A stretch of DNA of 64,000 bases, taken from the NCBI GenBank assembly GCA_016432545.1, contig CP066694.1, forward strand, positions 868,001-932,000, in the 5' to 3' direction. The notes beneath the pieces were generated by a model, which worked only from the letters and a program-made list of their open reading frames with translations, had not been told where the DNA came from and did not search any database. The first letter of the stretch is position 1; each line of letters opens with the position of its first letter. Origin of the DNA: an archaeon. GTDB taxonomy: Archaea > Thermoproteota > Nitrososphaeria > Nitrososphaerales > Gagatemarchaeaceae. Below, piece after piece: positions 26,245-32,480 of this stretch. A program made the translations under genes and the position numbers.

Positions 26245-26537
26245 ACTCCCAGTATCGCCCTGAGCATCGCCCGGTACTCGACCTTCTCCTTCCTGCTCCC
26301 GGGCCCGGGGACTTCGTAGATCAACGGAATCGCGCGCTTCGAGCGGACCGCAGTCAGGTCGTCCCTTATGGGCCCGGCGACCTCGTCGCTGACCATTATC
26401 AGACCGACCTTCGAGTCGGTGACCAGCTTTCTGATTTTGTCGAGGGCCGCAGCTGGCGAGGAGACGTACTCCCCCGTGACGCCCGAAAGGACGAACCCGG
26501 TCACGAAGGCCTTGCCCCCGACAGCGACTACCTTCAC
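26241..26537 (-). CDS. atpF: A-type ATP synthase subunit F
   Basis: Small Rossmann-like rotor subunit F, 98 aa, acting as an activity switch in the central stalk. Family segments are MKVVAVGGKAFVTGFVLSGV and KVGLIMVSDEVAGPIRDDLTAVRSKRAIPLIYEVPGPGS. The start overlaps the stop of subunit H by 4 nt; the stop overlaps the proposed CTG of subunit E. Confidence 0.93.
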   Translation of the reverse strand: MKVVAVGGKAFVTGFVLSGVTGEYVSSPAAALDKIRKLVTDSKVGLIMVSDEVAGPIRDDLTAVRSKRAIPLIYEVPGPGSRKEKVEYRAMLRAILGV

Positions 26538-26863
26538 TTCGAGCTCCCCATCAAGCGGCTCACTACGTGGTCTGCCGCCTTGGACTTCCTCCTTGAGATC
26601 GAACCTTCGAAGGCCTTCAGGTCCTCTGCTCCCTTCGCCCTGATTCGGTCGGCGTCCTTCTCGGCCTCGGCCCTCGCCTTCGCGAGGCGCCCTGAAGCCT
26701 TCTCCTGCGCGTTAGACAGTGAAGAGGACTTCGCCGACGTTGCCCATTCCTCCGCGTCCTTCAGGAGCCTCCTGCTCGCCTCGGTGGCCGCGGACTTTGC
26801 TCCGTCCAGCTCGGCCTCAAATTCGACGAGGGCCTTGATCGTGTCCTGGACGGCGGAACTCAT
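26534..26863 (-). CDS. ahaH: A-type ATP synthase subunit H (AhaH-like)
   Basis: A 109-aa all-helical, Ala/Glu/Lys-rich coiled-coil protein at the head of the ATPase operon, matching the AhaH subunit that pairs with E in the peripheral stalk. The sequence is low-complexity, so position and composition carry the call as much as motif. Subunits C, I and K are not in this operon. Confidence 0.8.
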   Translation of the reverse strand: MSSAVQDTIKALVEFEAELDGAKSAATEASRRLLKDAEEWATSAKSSSLSNAQEKASGRLAKARAEAEKDADRIRAKGAEDLKAFEGSISRRKSKAADHVVSRLMGSSK

Positions 26864-26893
26864 GGAACAGCTTTTCGTCAGCCTCGGGTTTGC

Positions 26894-26903
26894 GTAATTA
26901 AAC
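26894..26903 (-). promoter_or_regulatory. TATA box of the A-ATPase operon
   Basis: Minus-strand gtttaattacg about 31-40 nt upstream of the ahaH ATG, in the 66-nt gap to the next gene upstream. Confidence 0.5.
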
Positions 26904-26929
26904 GTTAGCGGGTTGGAGGCCGAGTTCGG

Positions 26930-27418
26930 CTACTGGCGCGTCCCGCACTTCGGACAGAAGGCCGCGGACTTTGGAATCTTCGTGCCGCACGAGGGGCAGA
27001 ACTTCATCTCTCCCGTTCCCTGACTCTGGACCCAGCTCTGGTCGGGAGCCGCGGCCGGACCCCTTCCCTGCAGCTCGTTGATGGAACCGTTGGCAAGGAG
27101 GAGCATTATCCCCGTGATTATCCCGGCGAAGAGGAGCCCGATCACCGCCCATCCGACAGAGTTGAGCGCTTTGAGGGCGGCTATGTCCCCTCTCTCGGCG
27201 GCGCCCCGCATCTGGTTTACCCTGTTCAAGACCGAGAGCGACAGGACCAAGAGGACGATTGGGATGACGGCGATGAATCCGAGGACTGGGATTATGAGGA
27301 ACAGGAGGAAGATTAGCGACGCGATTGCGAGCCCTACCACCGAGAGTATGTTGAAGATCAGAGCGACCAGGAGGTACGTCTTGATGCTCGAGAGCCGACC
27401 TGAGTCAGGGTCAGACAA
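26930..27418 (-). CDS. Membrane protein with C-terminal zinc ribbon (DUF996-like)
   Basis: 162 aa. Two or three hydrophobic segments lie at about residues 12-65, with another at about 88-110. A double-CxxC zinc ribbon follows at the C-terminus (FCPSCGTKIPKSAAFCPKCGTRQ). The layout matches archaeal DUF996-type membrane proteins of unknown role. Monocistronic, same strand as the ATPase operon but with its own gap. Confidence 0.75.
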   Translation of the reverse strand: MSDPDSGRLSSIKTYLLVALIFNILSVVGLAIASLIFLLFLIIPVLGFIAVIPIVLLVLSLSVLNRVNQMRGAAERGDIAALKALNSVGWAVIGLLFAGIITGIMLLLANGSINELQGRGPAAAPDQSWVQSQGTGEMKFCPSCGTKIPKSAAFCPKCGTRQ

Positions 27419-27494
27419 GGCCTGCGAAAGAATTGCCTGACAAACTCGATTTAAGCGTTGGCGGGCAGCACCTGGACTTGACAGGGCTTTCTGG

Positions 27495-27827
27495 TCATGA
27501 GGTGAGCTTGAGTATCGCCCGCGCGACCTCGCCGTCTGATTGCTCGAGAGCCGCGACGGCCCTCTCCCTCGTGACGCCGGCCTGCTGCTGGACCAGGAGG
27601 ACGTCCTCGTCGTTGAAGGCCTCCCTCTCTATCTCGACCTCCTCGACCTCGCCGACTACCTGGAAGACCTTGTTCCCCTGGGCGTTGACCTCCGAGACGG
27701 TCGCGTTCTTTATGTGCATCTCCTTGTCCTTGGTCTTGATCACTACCTCCTCGACGTCGGGTATCTCACGCATGTTGATCCCCATCTTGTCCATCATCCT
27801 TCTCGCGTTCCTGTTGTCCATCTTCAT
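27495..27827 (-). CDS. nac: Nascent polypeptide-associated complex protein (archaeal alpha-NAC)
   Basis: Ribosome-associated chaperone that binds emerging chains as a homodimer. The 110-aa protein has an NAC domain (VEEVVIKTKDKEMHIKNATVSEVNAQGNKVFQVVGEVEE) and a C-terminal UBA domain (NDEDVLLVQQQAGVTRERAVAALEQSDGEVARAILKL). Its start overlaps the stop of the PUA gene by 4 nt, so the two are coupled. Confidence 0.95.
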   Translation of the reverse strand: MKMDNRNARRMMDKMGINMREIPDVEEVVIKTKDKEMHIKNATVSEVNAQGNKVFQVVGEVEEVEIEREAFNDEDVLLVQQQAGVTRERAVAALEQSDGEVARAILKLTS

Positions 27828-28303
27828 CTTTCGAGGCCTGCTCTGACCTTCACCGCCACCCCGGACTTAAACAATGCCATGTGTTTCCCATTCATCACAG
27901 AGATCCCGACTCCGAGGACTTTCCTGCCCCTGCCCACGACCACGACCTCGCTCCTCGGGTAGACGTTCTTGCCCGCGGACCTCACGAACTTGCTGAAGAC
28001 CGACTTCCCCCCTCTGACGAACTCCTCCGCGTCGGGTTCGACTTCGACGAAGTTGTCCCTGAACCTCGGGCTCTTGGAGAGCACCCTTGCCCCGTACATG
28101 GTGAGGGCGAAGGCCCCGTTGGGCTTGACGGTAGCGATCAGGTCCTCCCCGTGGAAGGCGAGCTTGACCCTCCCGGAGCGTCGGGAGTAGGCGAGCCTGA
28201 CCCCCTCCTTGGGGAGGGCCCTGCTCACCCCGCGGCCGAAGAGGTAGTCGACCATGATGGAGAGCCTTCGGAGCTCGCCGCTCTGCGCAGCAGCCTTTCT
28301 CAA
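27824..28303 (-). CDS. PUA-domain RNA-binding protein
   Basis: 159 aa. An N-terminal region (DYLFGRGVSRALPKEGVRLAYSRRSGRVKLAF) is followed by a C-terminal PUA domain (GKNVYPRSEVVVVGRGRKVLGVGISVMNGKHM) like that of archaeosine transglycosylase-related RNA-binding proteins. The substrate RNA is unknown. The TTG start lies about 25-30 nt from an AT-rich box shared with the divergent membrane gene. Operonic with NAC. Confidence 0.85.
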   Translation of the reverse strand: MRKAAAQSGELRRLSIMVDYLFGRGVSRALPKEGVRLAYSRRSGRVKLAFHGEDLIATVKPNGAFALTMYGARVLSKSPRFRDNFVEVEPDAEEFVRGGKSVFSKFVRSAGKNVYPRSEVVVVGRGRKVLGVGISVMNGKHMALFKSGVAVKVRAGLER

Positions 28304-28325
28304 TGCAGAAGGCGCCCCTCAACAG

Positions 28326-28338
28326 CTTAAGTAATTAT
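28326..28338. promoter_or_regulatory. Overlapping divergent TATA boxes
   Basis: cttaagtaattat sits in a 52-nt gap between the PUA gene (start 28303, minus) and the membrane gene (start 28356, plus). Read on the plus strand, cttaagt is 24-30 nt before 28356. Read on the minus strand, ataatta is about 29-35 nt before 28303. Confidence 0.5.
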
Positions 28339-28355
28339 CCTGAGGGCGGGTACCT

Positions 28356-28853
28356 GTGGCTCCAGCGGTCTTCGTAGTCCTCCTCTATGGTCACGTCGTG
28401 TCCGCGATCGCATGGCTGGGCGGCGGGATACTCATCACCTTCGTCGTGGGGCCTGGGGTCCGGGGACTGAGCCCTATGGCCAACCTGGAGTTCACCGCGA
28501 AAGTTTTGCCGAAGATCTTGCGATTCATCCAGGCATCCATAGGGACGACCTTCCTATTCGGCCTCCTGCTCTTCTACTACCTCGGTGTCGACGCGACGTC
28601 CTCGGCGTCGCTGTGGATCGACGCGGGGATCGGGGTCGCGCTCATAGCGGCGGCAGTCGTCTTCGGAGTGACAGTCCCGTCGTTCAAGAAGGTCATCAAG
28701 ATGGCACAGGAGAAGATCGCGAGCGGCGCGCAGGGGCCTCCTCCGCCTGAGATGATGAAGTTTGGGACGAGGGCAAGGATGGGCTCGATAGCGGGCGTCT
28801 CGCTGCTCCTGGTAGTCGTCCTCCTGATGATCTCGGCCGCAGTCGGTCTCTAG
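28356..28853 (+). CDS. Four-helix membrane protein, CopD-like
   Basis: 165 aa with four hydrophobic helices and a conserved-looking N-terminal helix (FVVLLYGHVVSAIAWLGGGILITFVVGPG). The His in helix 1 and overall layout resemble the CopD/DUF2269-type family of integral membrane proteins that may bind haem or copper. The assignment is by pattern; no partner gene confirms it. Confidence 0.6.
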   Translation: MAPAVFVVLLYGHVVSAIAWLGGGILITFVVGPGVRGLSPMANLEFTAKVLPKILRFIQASIGTTFLFGLLLFYYLGVDATSSASLWIDAGIGVALIAAAVVFGVTVPSFKKVIKMAQEKIASGAQGPPPPEMMKFGTRARMGSIAGVSLLLVVVLLMISAAVGL

Positions 28854-28917
28854 GCCGCGCGCTGGTCCTGGCCGTCGCTGGAAACGATGATTAGTCTGAG
28901 TTGTCCCAGAGCCCAGC

Positions 28918-29454
28918 ATGAGCCCTGACCCGAAGAGCATCCAAGTCCTCCGCGTGGGCCAGAGGTACTACAGGGACGAAAGGACCCTCACCCACCTCTG
29001 CCTGGTCTCAAGGGCCCTCGGCGCGGAGTCGATCTTCCTCGAGGACGCGGAGAAGGACGTGACCAGGACCCTGGCCGAGGTCAACGAAGCTTGGGGGGGC
29101 GACTTCCAGGCCTTCCTCGGGGCCCCATGGAGGAGGGTGATCCAGGACGCGAAGAAGGAGGGGAGGAAGGTGGTCCACCTGACTATGTACGGGCTCCCGA
29201 TCCAGGACGTGGCGACGGAGCTGCGGAAGCTCGAGAAGGTCCTGCTGGTCGTTGGGGGGCCCAAGGTCCCGGGGAGGGTCTACCACGAGGCGGACTACAA
29301 CGTGGCAGTGACGTCTCAGCCCCACTCCGAGGTGGCCGCGCTCGCGATTGCGCTTCATGAGCTGCAGGGCGGAGAAGAACTTAAGAGAACGTTTCAAAAA
29401 AGCAAGCTCCGGATCCAGCCCTCGGCCCGGGGCAAGAGGGTCGTCAAATCTTGA
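28918..29454 (+). CDS. trm56: tRNA (cytidine-56-2'-O)-methyltransferase
   Basis: aTrm56, the archaeal SPOUT-class enzyme that 2'-O-methylates C56 in the T loop. Diagnostic features are IQVLRVGQRYYRDERTLTHLCLVSRALGA at the N-terminus and the SPOUT knot region LLVVGGPKVPGRVYHEADYNVAVTSQPHSEVAALAIALH. Length 178 aa. First gene of an operon with TFE (TTGA stop/start overlap), an HD protein and a small Cys-rich protein. Confidence 0.95.
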   Translation: MSPDPKSIQVLRVGQRYYRDERTLTHLCLVSRALGAESIFLEDAEKDVTRTLAEVNEAWGGDFQAFLGAPWRRVIQDAKKEGRKVVHLTMYGLPIQDVATELRKLEKVLLVVGGPKVPGRVYHEADYNVAVTSQPHSEVAALAIALHELQGGEELKRTFQKSKLRIQPSARGKRVVKS

Positions 29455-29960
29455 AAATAGAATACGAAGACACGTTTGTGAAGGTAGCCGGCCTCATAGG
29501 CGGCCCCGACTACGTCAGGGTGGCGAGGGCGCTCCTCAACAACGAGAACGCGACCGACGAGGAGATCGCGTCTGCGACAGGGCTAAAGATTAAGACCGTG
29601 AGGAAGTCTCTCTACGACCTCTTCGGACGGAGTCTGATCACCGGCGTGAGGGTCAGGGACCCGAAGAGGGGATGGTTCGTGTACAGATGGAAGGCGCAGA
29701 GGGACCAGACCGACGGGTTCATCCAGACCCAGAGGAAGAAGGTCCTGAACAGGCTCAAGCAGAGGCTCGACTACGAGGAGACCCACGAGTTCTACTTCTG
29801 CGGGACGCCGACGTGTCTGACCAGGACCTTCGAGGACGCGATGGAGAACTTCTTCAAGTGCCCGACTTGCGGGAAGGCCCTCAACAGGCTGGACAACGCC
29901 GAGCTGAAGAACTCGCTGCTCTGGAAGATCAAACAGCTGGAAGAGGAACTGGTGAAGTGA
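29451..29960 (+). CDS. tfe: Transcription initiation factor E, alpha subunit (TFE)
   Basis: Archaeal TFE-alpha helps RNA polymerase open promoters. Winged-helix domain at about residues 1-90 (YVRVARALLNNENATDEEIASATGLKIKTVRKSLYDLFGRSLI). The C-terminal zinc ribbon is FYFCGTPTCLTRTFEDAMENFFKCPTCGKAL (Cys-x4-Cys and CPTC). Length of 169 aa is normal. TTG start overlaps the trm56 stop; its own stop overlaps the GTG of the HD gene. Confidence 0.95.
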   Translation: MKIEYEDTFVKVAGLIGGPDYVRVARALLNNENATDEEIASATGLKIKTVRKSLYDLFGRSLITGVRVRDPKRGWFVYRWKAQRDQTDGFIQTQRKKVLNRLKQRLDYEETHEFYFCGTPTCLTRTFEDAMENFFKCPTCGKALNRLDNAELKNSLLWKIKQLEEELVK

Positions 29961-30508
29961 GGCCCTCTGAGGAGGGGGCCCTCAAGCTTCACAGGAAGCA
30001 CGGCAGCAACGACGCGATCGTCAGGCACTGCAAGACCGTCGCGAGGGTCTCGATGATACTCGCTACAGAGCTCCAGAGTCAGGGCAAGGCAGTCGACAAA
30101 GAAGCGGTCCTCGCAGGGGCCCTGCTCCACGACATAGGGAGGAACAGGGCCCAGACGGTGAGGCACGGGCTGGAGGGGTCGCTGCTGCTCAAGGAGGAAG
30201 GAGTGGACGAGAAGGTGGTGGAGATAGTAAGACGCCACGTCGGGGCCGGACTCTCGGCCGAGGAGGCGAAGGCGCTGGGGTTCCCGAACCTGGACTACAT
30301 CCCCAGGAGCGTGGAGGAGGTCGTCGTCTGCTTCGCCGATAAGATGGTCGACGGGGTCAAGGTCAGGCCCTTTGAGGAGGAAGTGAAGAGGTTCGTCCGG
30401 AAGGGGCACGACGTCCCCAGGCTGATGGCCCTCAGGGAGCGCGTGAGGTCCGAGCTTGGGAAGGACCCGGAAGGCCTGATCTTCGAGAAGATTAAAGAAA
30501 GTGACTAG
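29957..30508 (+). CDS. HD-domain phosphohydrolase
   Basis: 183 aa. The HD metal-binding residues are visible: HCKTVARVSMI, LLHDIGRNRAQTVRHGLEG and VEIVRRHVGAGLS. The last has the extra His typical of the YqeK/uncharacterised archaeal HD proteins. The GTG start at 29957 forms a GTGA overlap with the TFE stop, which fixes the start. Substrate unknown; nucleotide or cyclic nucleotide hydrolysis is the usual family role. Confidence 0.88.
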   Translation: MRPSEEGALKLHRKHGSNDAIVRHCKTVARVSMILATELQSQGKAVDKEAVLAGALLHDIGRNRAQTVRHGLEGSLLLKEEGVDEKVVEIVRRHVGAGLSAEEAKALGFPNLDYIPRSVEEVVVCFADKMVDGVKVRPFEEEVKRFVRKGHDVPRLMALRERVRSELGKDPEGLIFEKIKESD

Positions 30509-30522
30509 GGGACGCCGCCTTC

Positions 30523-30645
30523 GTGGCTGCGTGCATCTGCAGGTCCTGCAAACACAAAGACTACGAGAGCTGCGGCAAGTGCTCCTGCTGTTCCTACCAC
30601 AGGTGCGCGTGCATGCCCATCGTCGTCTCGGTCGGGTACGCGTAG
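30523..30645 (+). CDS. Tiny Cys-rich protein, 40 aa
   Basis: ORF from GTG 30523 to TAG 30645, 14 nt after the HD gene. The product has nine Cys in 40 residues arranged as CICRSC, CGKCSCC and CAC, plus two His, and ends in a short hydrophobic tail (MPIVVSVGYA). This looks like a metal-binding mini-protein. No family recognised. The unusual composition and position at the end of the Trm56-TFE-HD operon are the evidence. Confidence 0.5.
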   Translation: MAACICRSCKHKDYESCGKCSCCSYHRCACMPIVVSVGYA

Positions 30646-31128
30646 CCCAAGTGGCCGCTAACTAGTCTCGAAAGCTATGGGTTTACGTTAGAGTTTCCAC
30701 TTGTAAACAGGAATCCGCTCGAGGTTGGGTGGCTGGCGGGCTTGATTGATGGAGAAGGTTTCGTACACATCCGCTTCAGGAGCGACAGGTTCACGATGTA
30801 CCCTAGGCTCCGAATCTATGGCACTTCAAGGCCCATCATTGCAGAGGCAGCCAGGATCATGGGAGTGAACCCCTTTCCAAGGAGAGACAATGGTATCCTC
30901 GTTGGATGGTATGCGTCAGTCTCGCACCTGAAGGCCTTGAGGGTCTTGCGAATCGTCCAACCCTACCTCCGTGACCCTTCCAAGAGCTGTCGTGCCAAGA
31001 AAATCTTGGGCACCTTCGGTGACGTCGGGACTGTCAGAGGCTATCTGAGAACGCCGGAGTTCTTCAAAGACTGTCCGCCCCCAACTCGAATCCGAAAGCC
31101 GAGAAGCATAATAAACCACGTCCAATGA
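30646..31128 (+). pseudogene. LAGLIDADG homing endonuclease, 5'-truncated
   Basis: The reading frame encodes NPLEVGWLAGLIDGEGFVHIRF, the LAGLIDADG helix with its catalytic acidic residue, then a beta-rich region (RLRIYGTSRPIIAEAARIMGVNPF) and a basic tail. No ATG, GTG or TTG precedes the motif in frame after the TAG at 30643-30645; the first is a TTG inside LAGLI itself (30742). At about 150 residues only one motif is present. The gene therefore looks 5'-truncated, or depends on a lost intron/exon context. Lower GC than its neighbours. It ends 9 nt before an intron-rich tRNA. Confidence 0.7.
31107..31114 (+). promoter_or_regulatory. TATA box of the initiator tRNA gene
   Basis: An ataataaa-type AT box about 24-31 nt upstream of the tRNA 5' end at 31138, inside the tail of the endonuclease frame. 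Confidence 0.5.
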
Positions 31129-31137
31129 GACCATTTC

Positions 31138-31270
31138 AGCGAGGTGGGGAAGCCAGTCCCTCATGGGGGCCAGGTACATCCCGGCGGGCTCATAACGGAA
31201 ACTCCGCGAGAGACCCGCAGAGCGGAGGTTCAAATGGGGGTCAGACCCCCTGAAAGTCCTCCCCTCGCTA
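31138..31270 (+). tRNA. Initiator tRNA-Met (CAT) with three introns
   Basis: Acceptor AGCGAGG (31138-31144) and CCTCGCT (31263-31269) pair perfectly; discriminator A 31270. The D stem is GGGA/TCCC. The anticodon stem GCGGG/CCCGC contains the initiator-type three-G/three-C pairs, with loop CTCATA-A and anticodon CAT at 31191-31193. The T arm is GGAGG-TTCAAAT-CCTCC. Proposed introns are D loop 31157-31173 (17 nt), canonical 37/38 31195-31212 (18 nt) and T loop/stem junction 31236-31257 (22 nt). Removing them leaves a 76-nt tRNA with a standard D loop (AGCCAG-GTACA). Confidence 0.92.
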
Positions 31271-31408
31271 CTCATCATCTGAAGGCACGTCCCTGCGTCC
31301 TTCCGCGCGAGGTGTCAGGCCTCTCGGAATCCCAACCTGAGCACGATTCGACAAAAGGCTCATCTGAACAATACTGCGACCAGCTGACCCCCTCCATCGT
31401 CTAGGATC

Positions 31409-31909
31409 CTATCGGACTCTTCTTGAGACTGCTGGGTATGCGACTGCCGCCAGCAAGATCACAATGCCAAGCACTGAGAGGGCAGGGACCCACTCGACGT
31501 CGACGACCGGGAGCCATGGGAGCGGGACCTGGACGCTGTTCACGAAATAACTTGCAAGCGAAAGGGACACGAAGACCGAGGGGATGGTGGCGAACGCCGC
31601 CGTCAGGAGGCCAGGCAGTATGCTCCCCCTCACGAGCAGCAGATAGACGTTCACCGCTATGACTGAGAGAACGGAAATCATGCAATAGACGAATGAATAG
31701 TAGAACTGGAGTTCGGGAGGGATTCCTCCGATGATGGTCGGCCCTACCCAGAGCTCTGCGAACCCAATGAAACTGGCAATCTCCAAGACGTATGGCACAG
31801 CGTCGGGCAACCGCTTGTCTAACATGACGGTGAGGACGCTGTTGCCGAGGAAAAAGTCGATCCCGAGAAGTAAGAAGAACTGGGGAGCGAAGGGCGGCGA
31901 GAAGACCAT
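31409..31909 (-). CDS. Four-to-five-helix membrane protein in the fibre cluster
   Basis: 166 aa from the ATG at 31909, one base after the TGA of the signal peptidase gene. A longer frame exists but its extension only shadows the peptidase. Hydrophobic helices lie at about residues 8-27, 45-60, 65-95, 98-125 and 140-160. No family recognised. Tight linkage to the signal peptidase and the surface proteins suggests a role in export or anchoring of the fibre components. Confidence 0.65.
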   Translation of the reverse strand: MVFSPPFAPQFFLLLGIDFFLGNSVLTVMLDKRLPDAVPYVLEIASFIGFAELWVGPTIIGGIPPELQFYYSFVYCMISVLSVIAVNVYLLLVRGSILPGLLTAAFATIPSVFVSLSLASYFVNSVQVPLPWLPVVDVEWVPALSVLGIVILLAAVAYPAVSRRVR

Positions 31910-31910
31910 C

Positions 31911-32480
31911 TCAACGGCCTCCAGCGGTGTCCATGGCAGAGGCCCCCCCGGAGGCTTTGGAGGTTTCTTTCCCTGAGTTCTTGGACTTGATGCCGAGCAG
32001 GACCGCGATTCCCCCGATCGATCCGAGAAGCACGTAAAGTGAGACGCCGGTGAACCCCCACAGTGCGGGAGACAGGTAGCCGGCGTATGGAAGGACAGCG
32101 AGCACCCTGCCTTCATAGAAACTCTCGGTGACGCTCCAAGGGTCGGCGGAAGGGTTGGTGGCCATGTTGTCGCCTTTGGTCGTGTAGCAGACCTGGCCCT
32201 GGCAGTCGCCGACCGAGAAGATCCGATGTATGACAACCCCTGGGTTGCCCCTGGGGTCGTGGAAGACGATAACGTCCCCGACGCGAAGCGAGGAGTAGGG
32301 AGCCCCGTAGACGGCGACGACGTCGCCGTAGTTGATCGCGTTGGACATGCTGCTCGGACTGTCCGTCACGACCCGATACGGTTGGACGCCGAGCAGGTAC
32401 TCGACGCCTCCATAGGCAGCGAAGCCCACGAGGACGAGGGTTGCAGCGTACTCAGCGTACTTCAGGAGTCTCATCTTCAT
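31911..32480 (-). CDS. SipW-like (S26B, Ser-His type) signal peptidase
   Basis: Type I signal peptidase of the archaeal/ER class, 189 aa. An N-terminal membrane helix (about residues 8-30) is followed by the catalytic Ser in SPSSMSNAI (Ser44), His85 in VVIHRIFSVGD (replacing the Lys of bacterial LepB) and the conserved Asp in KGDNM (about 104). A C-terminal helix (YVLLGSIGGIAVLLGI) precedes a Ser/Gly-rich tail. Located between a membrane protein and three exported-protein genes, so it is probably dedicated to processing them, as SipW is for TasA in Bacillus. Confidence 0.88.
   Translation of the reverse strand: MKMRLLKYAEYAATLVLVGFAAYGGVEYLLGVQPYRVVTDSPSSMSNAINYGDVVAVYGAPYSSLRVGDVIVFHDPRGNPGVVIHRIFSVGDCQGQVCYTTKGDNMATNPSADPWSVTESFYEGRVLAVLPYAGYLSPALWGFTGVSLYVLLGSIGGIAVLLGIKSKNSGKETSKASGGASAMDTAGGR

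Noticed and set aside
31409-32236. 275-aa minus-strand ORF covering the fibre-cluster membrane protein
   Set aside because: Its first 109 residues only shadow the signal peptidase in another frame; the ATG at 31909, directly after the peptidase stop, gives the membrane protein alone.
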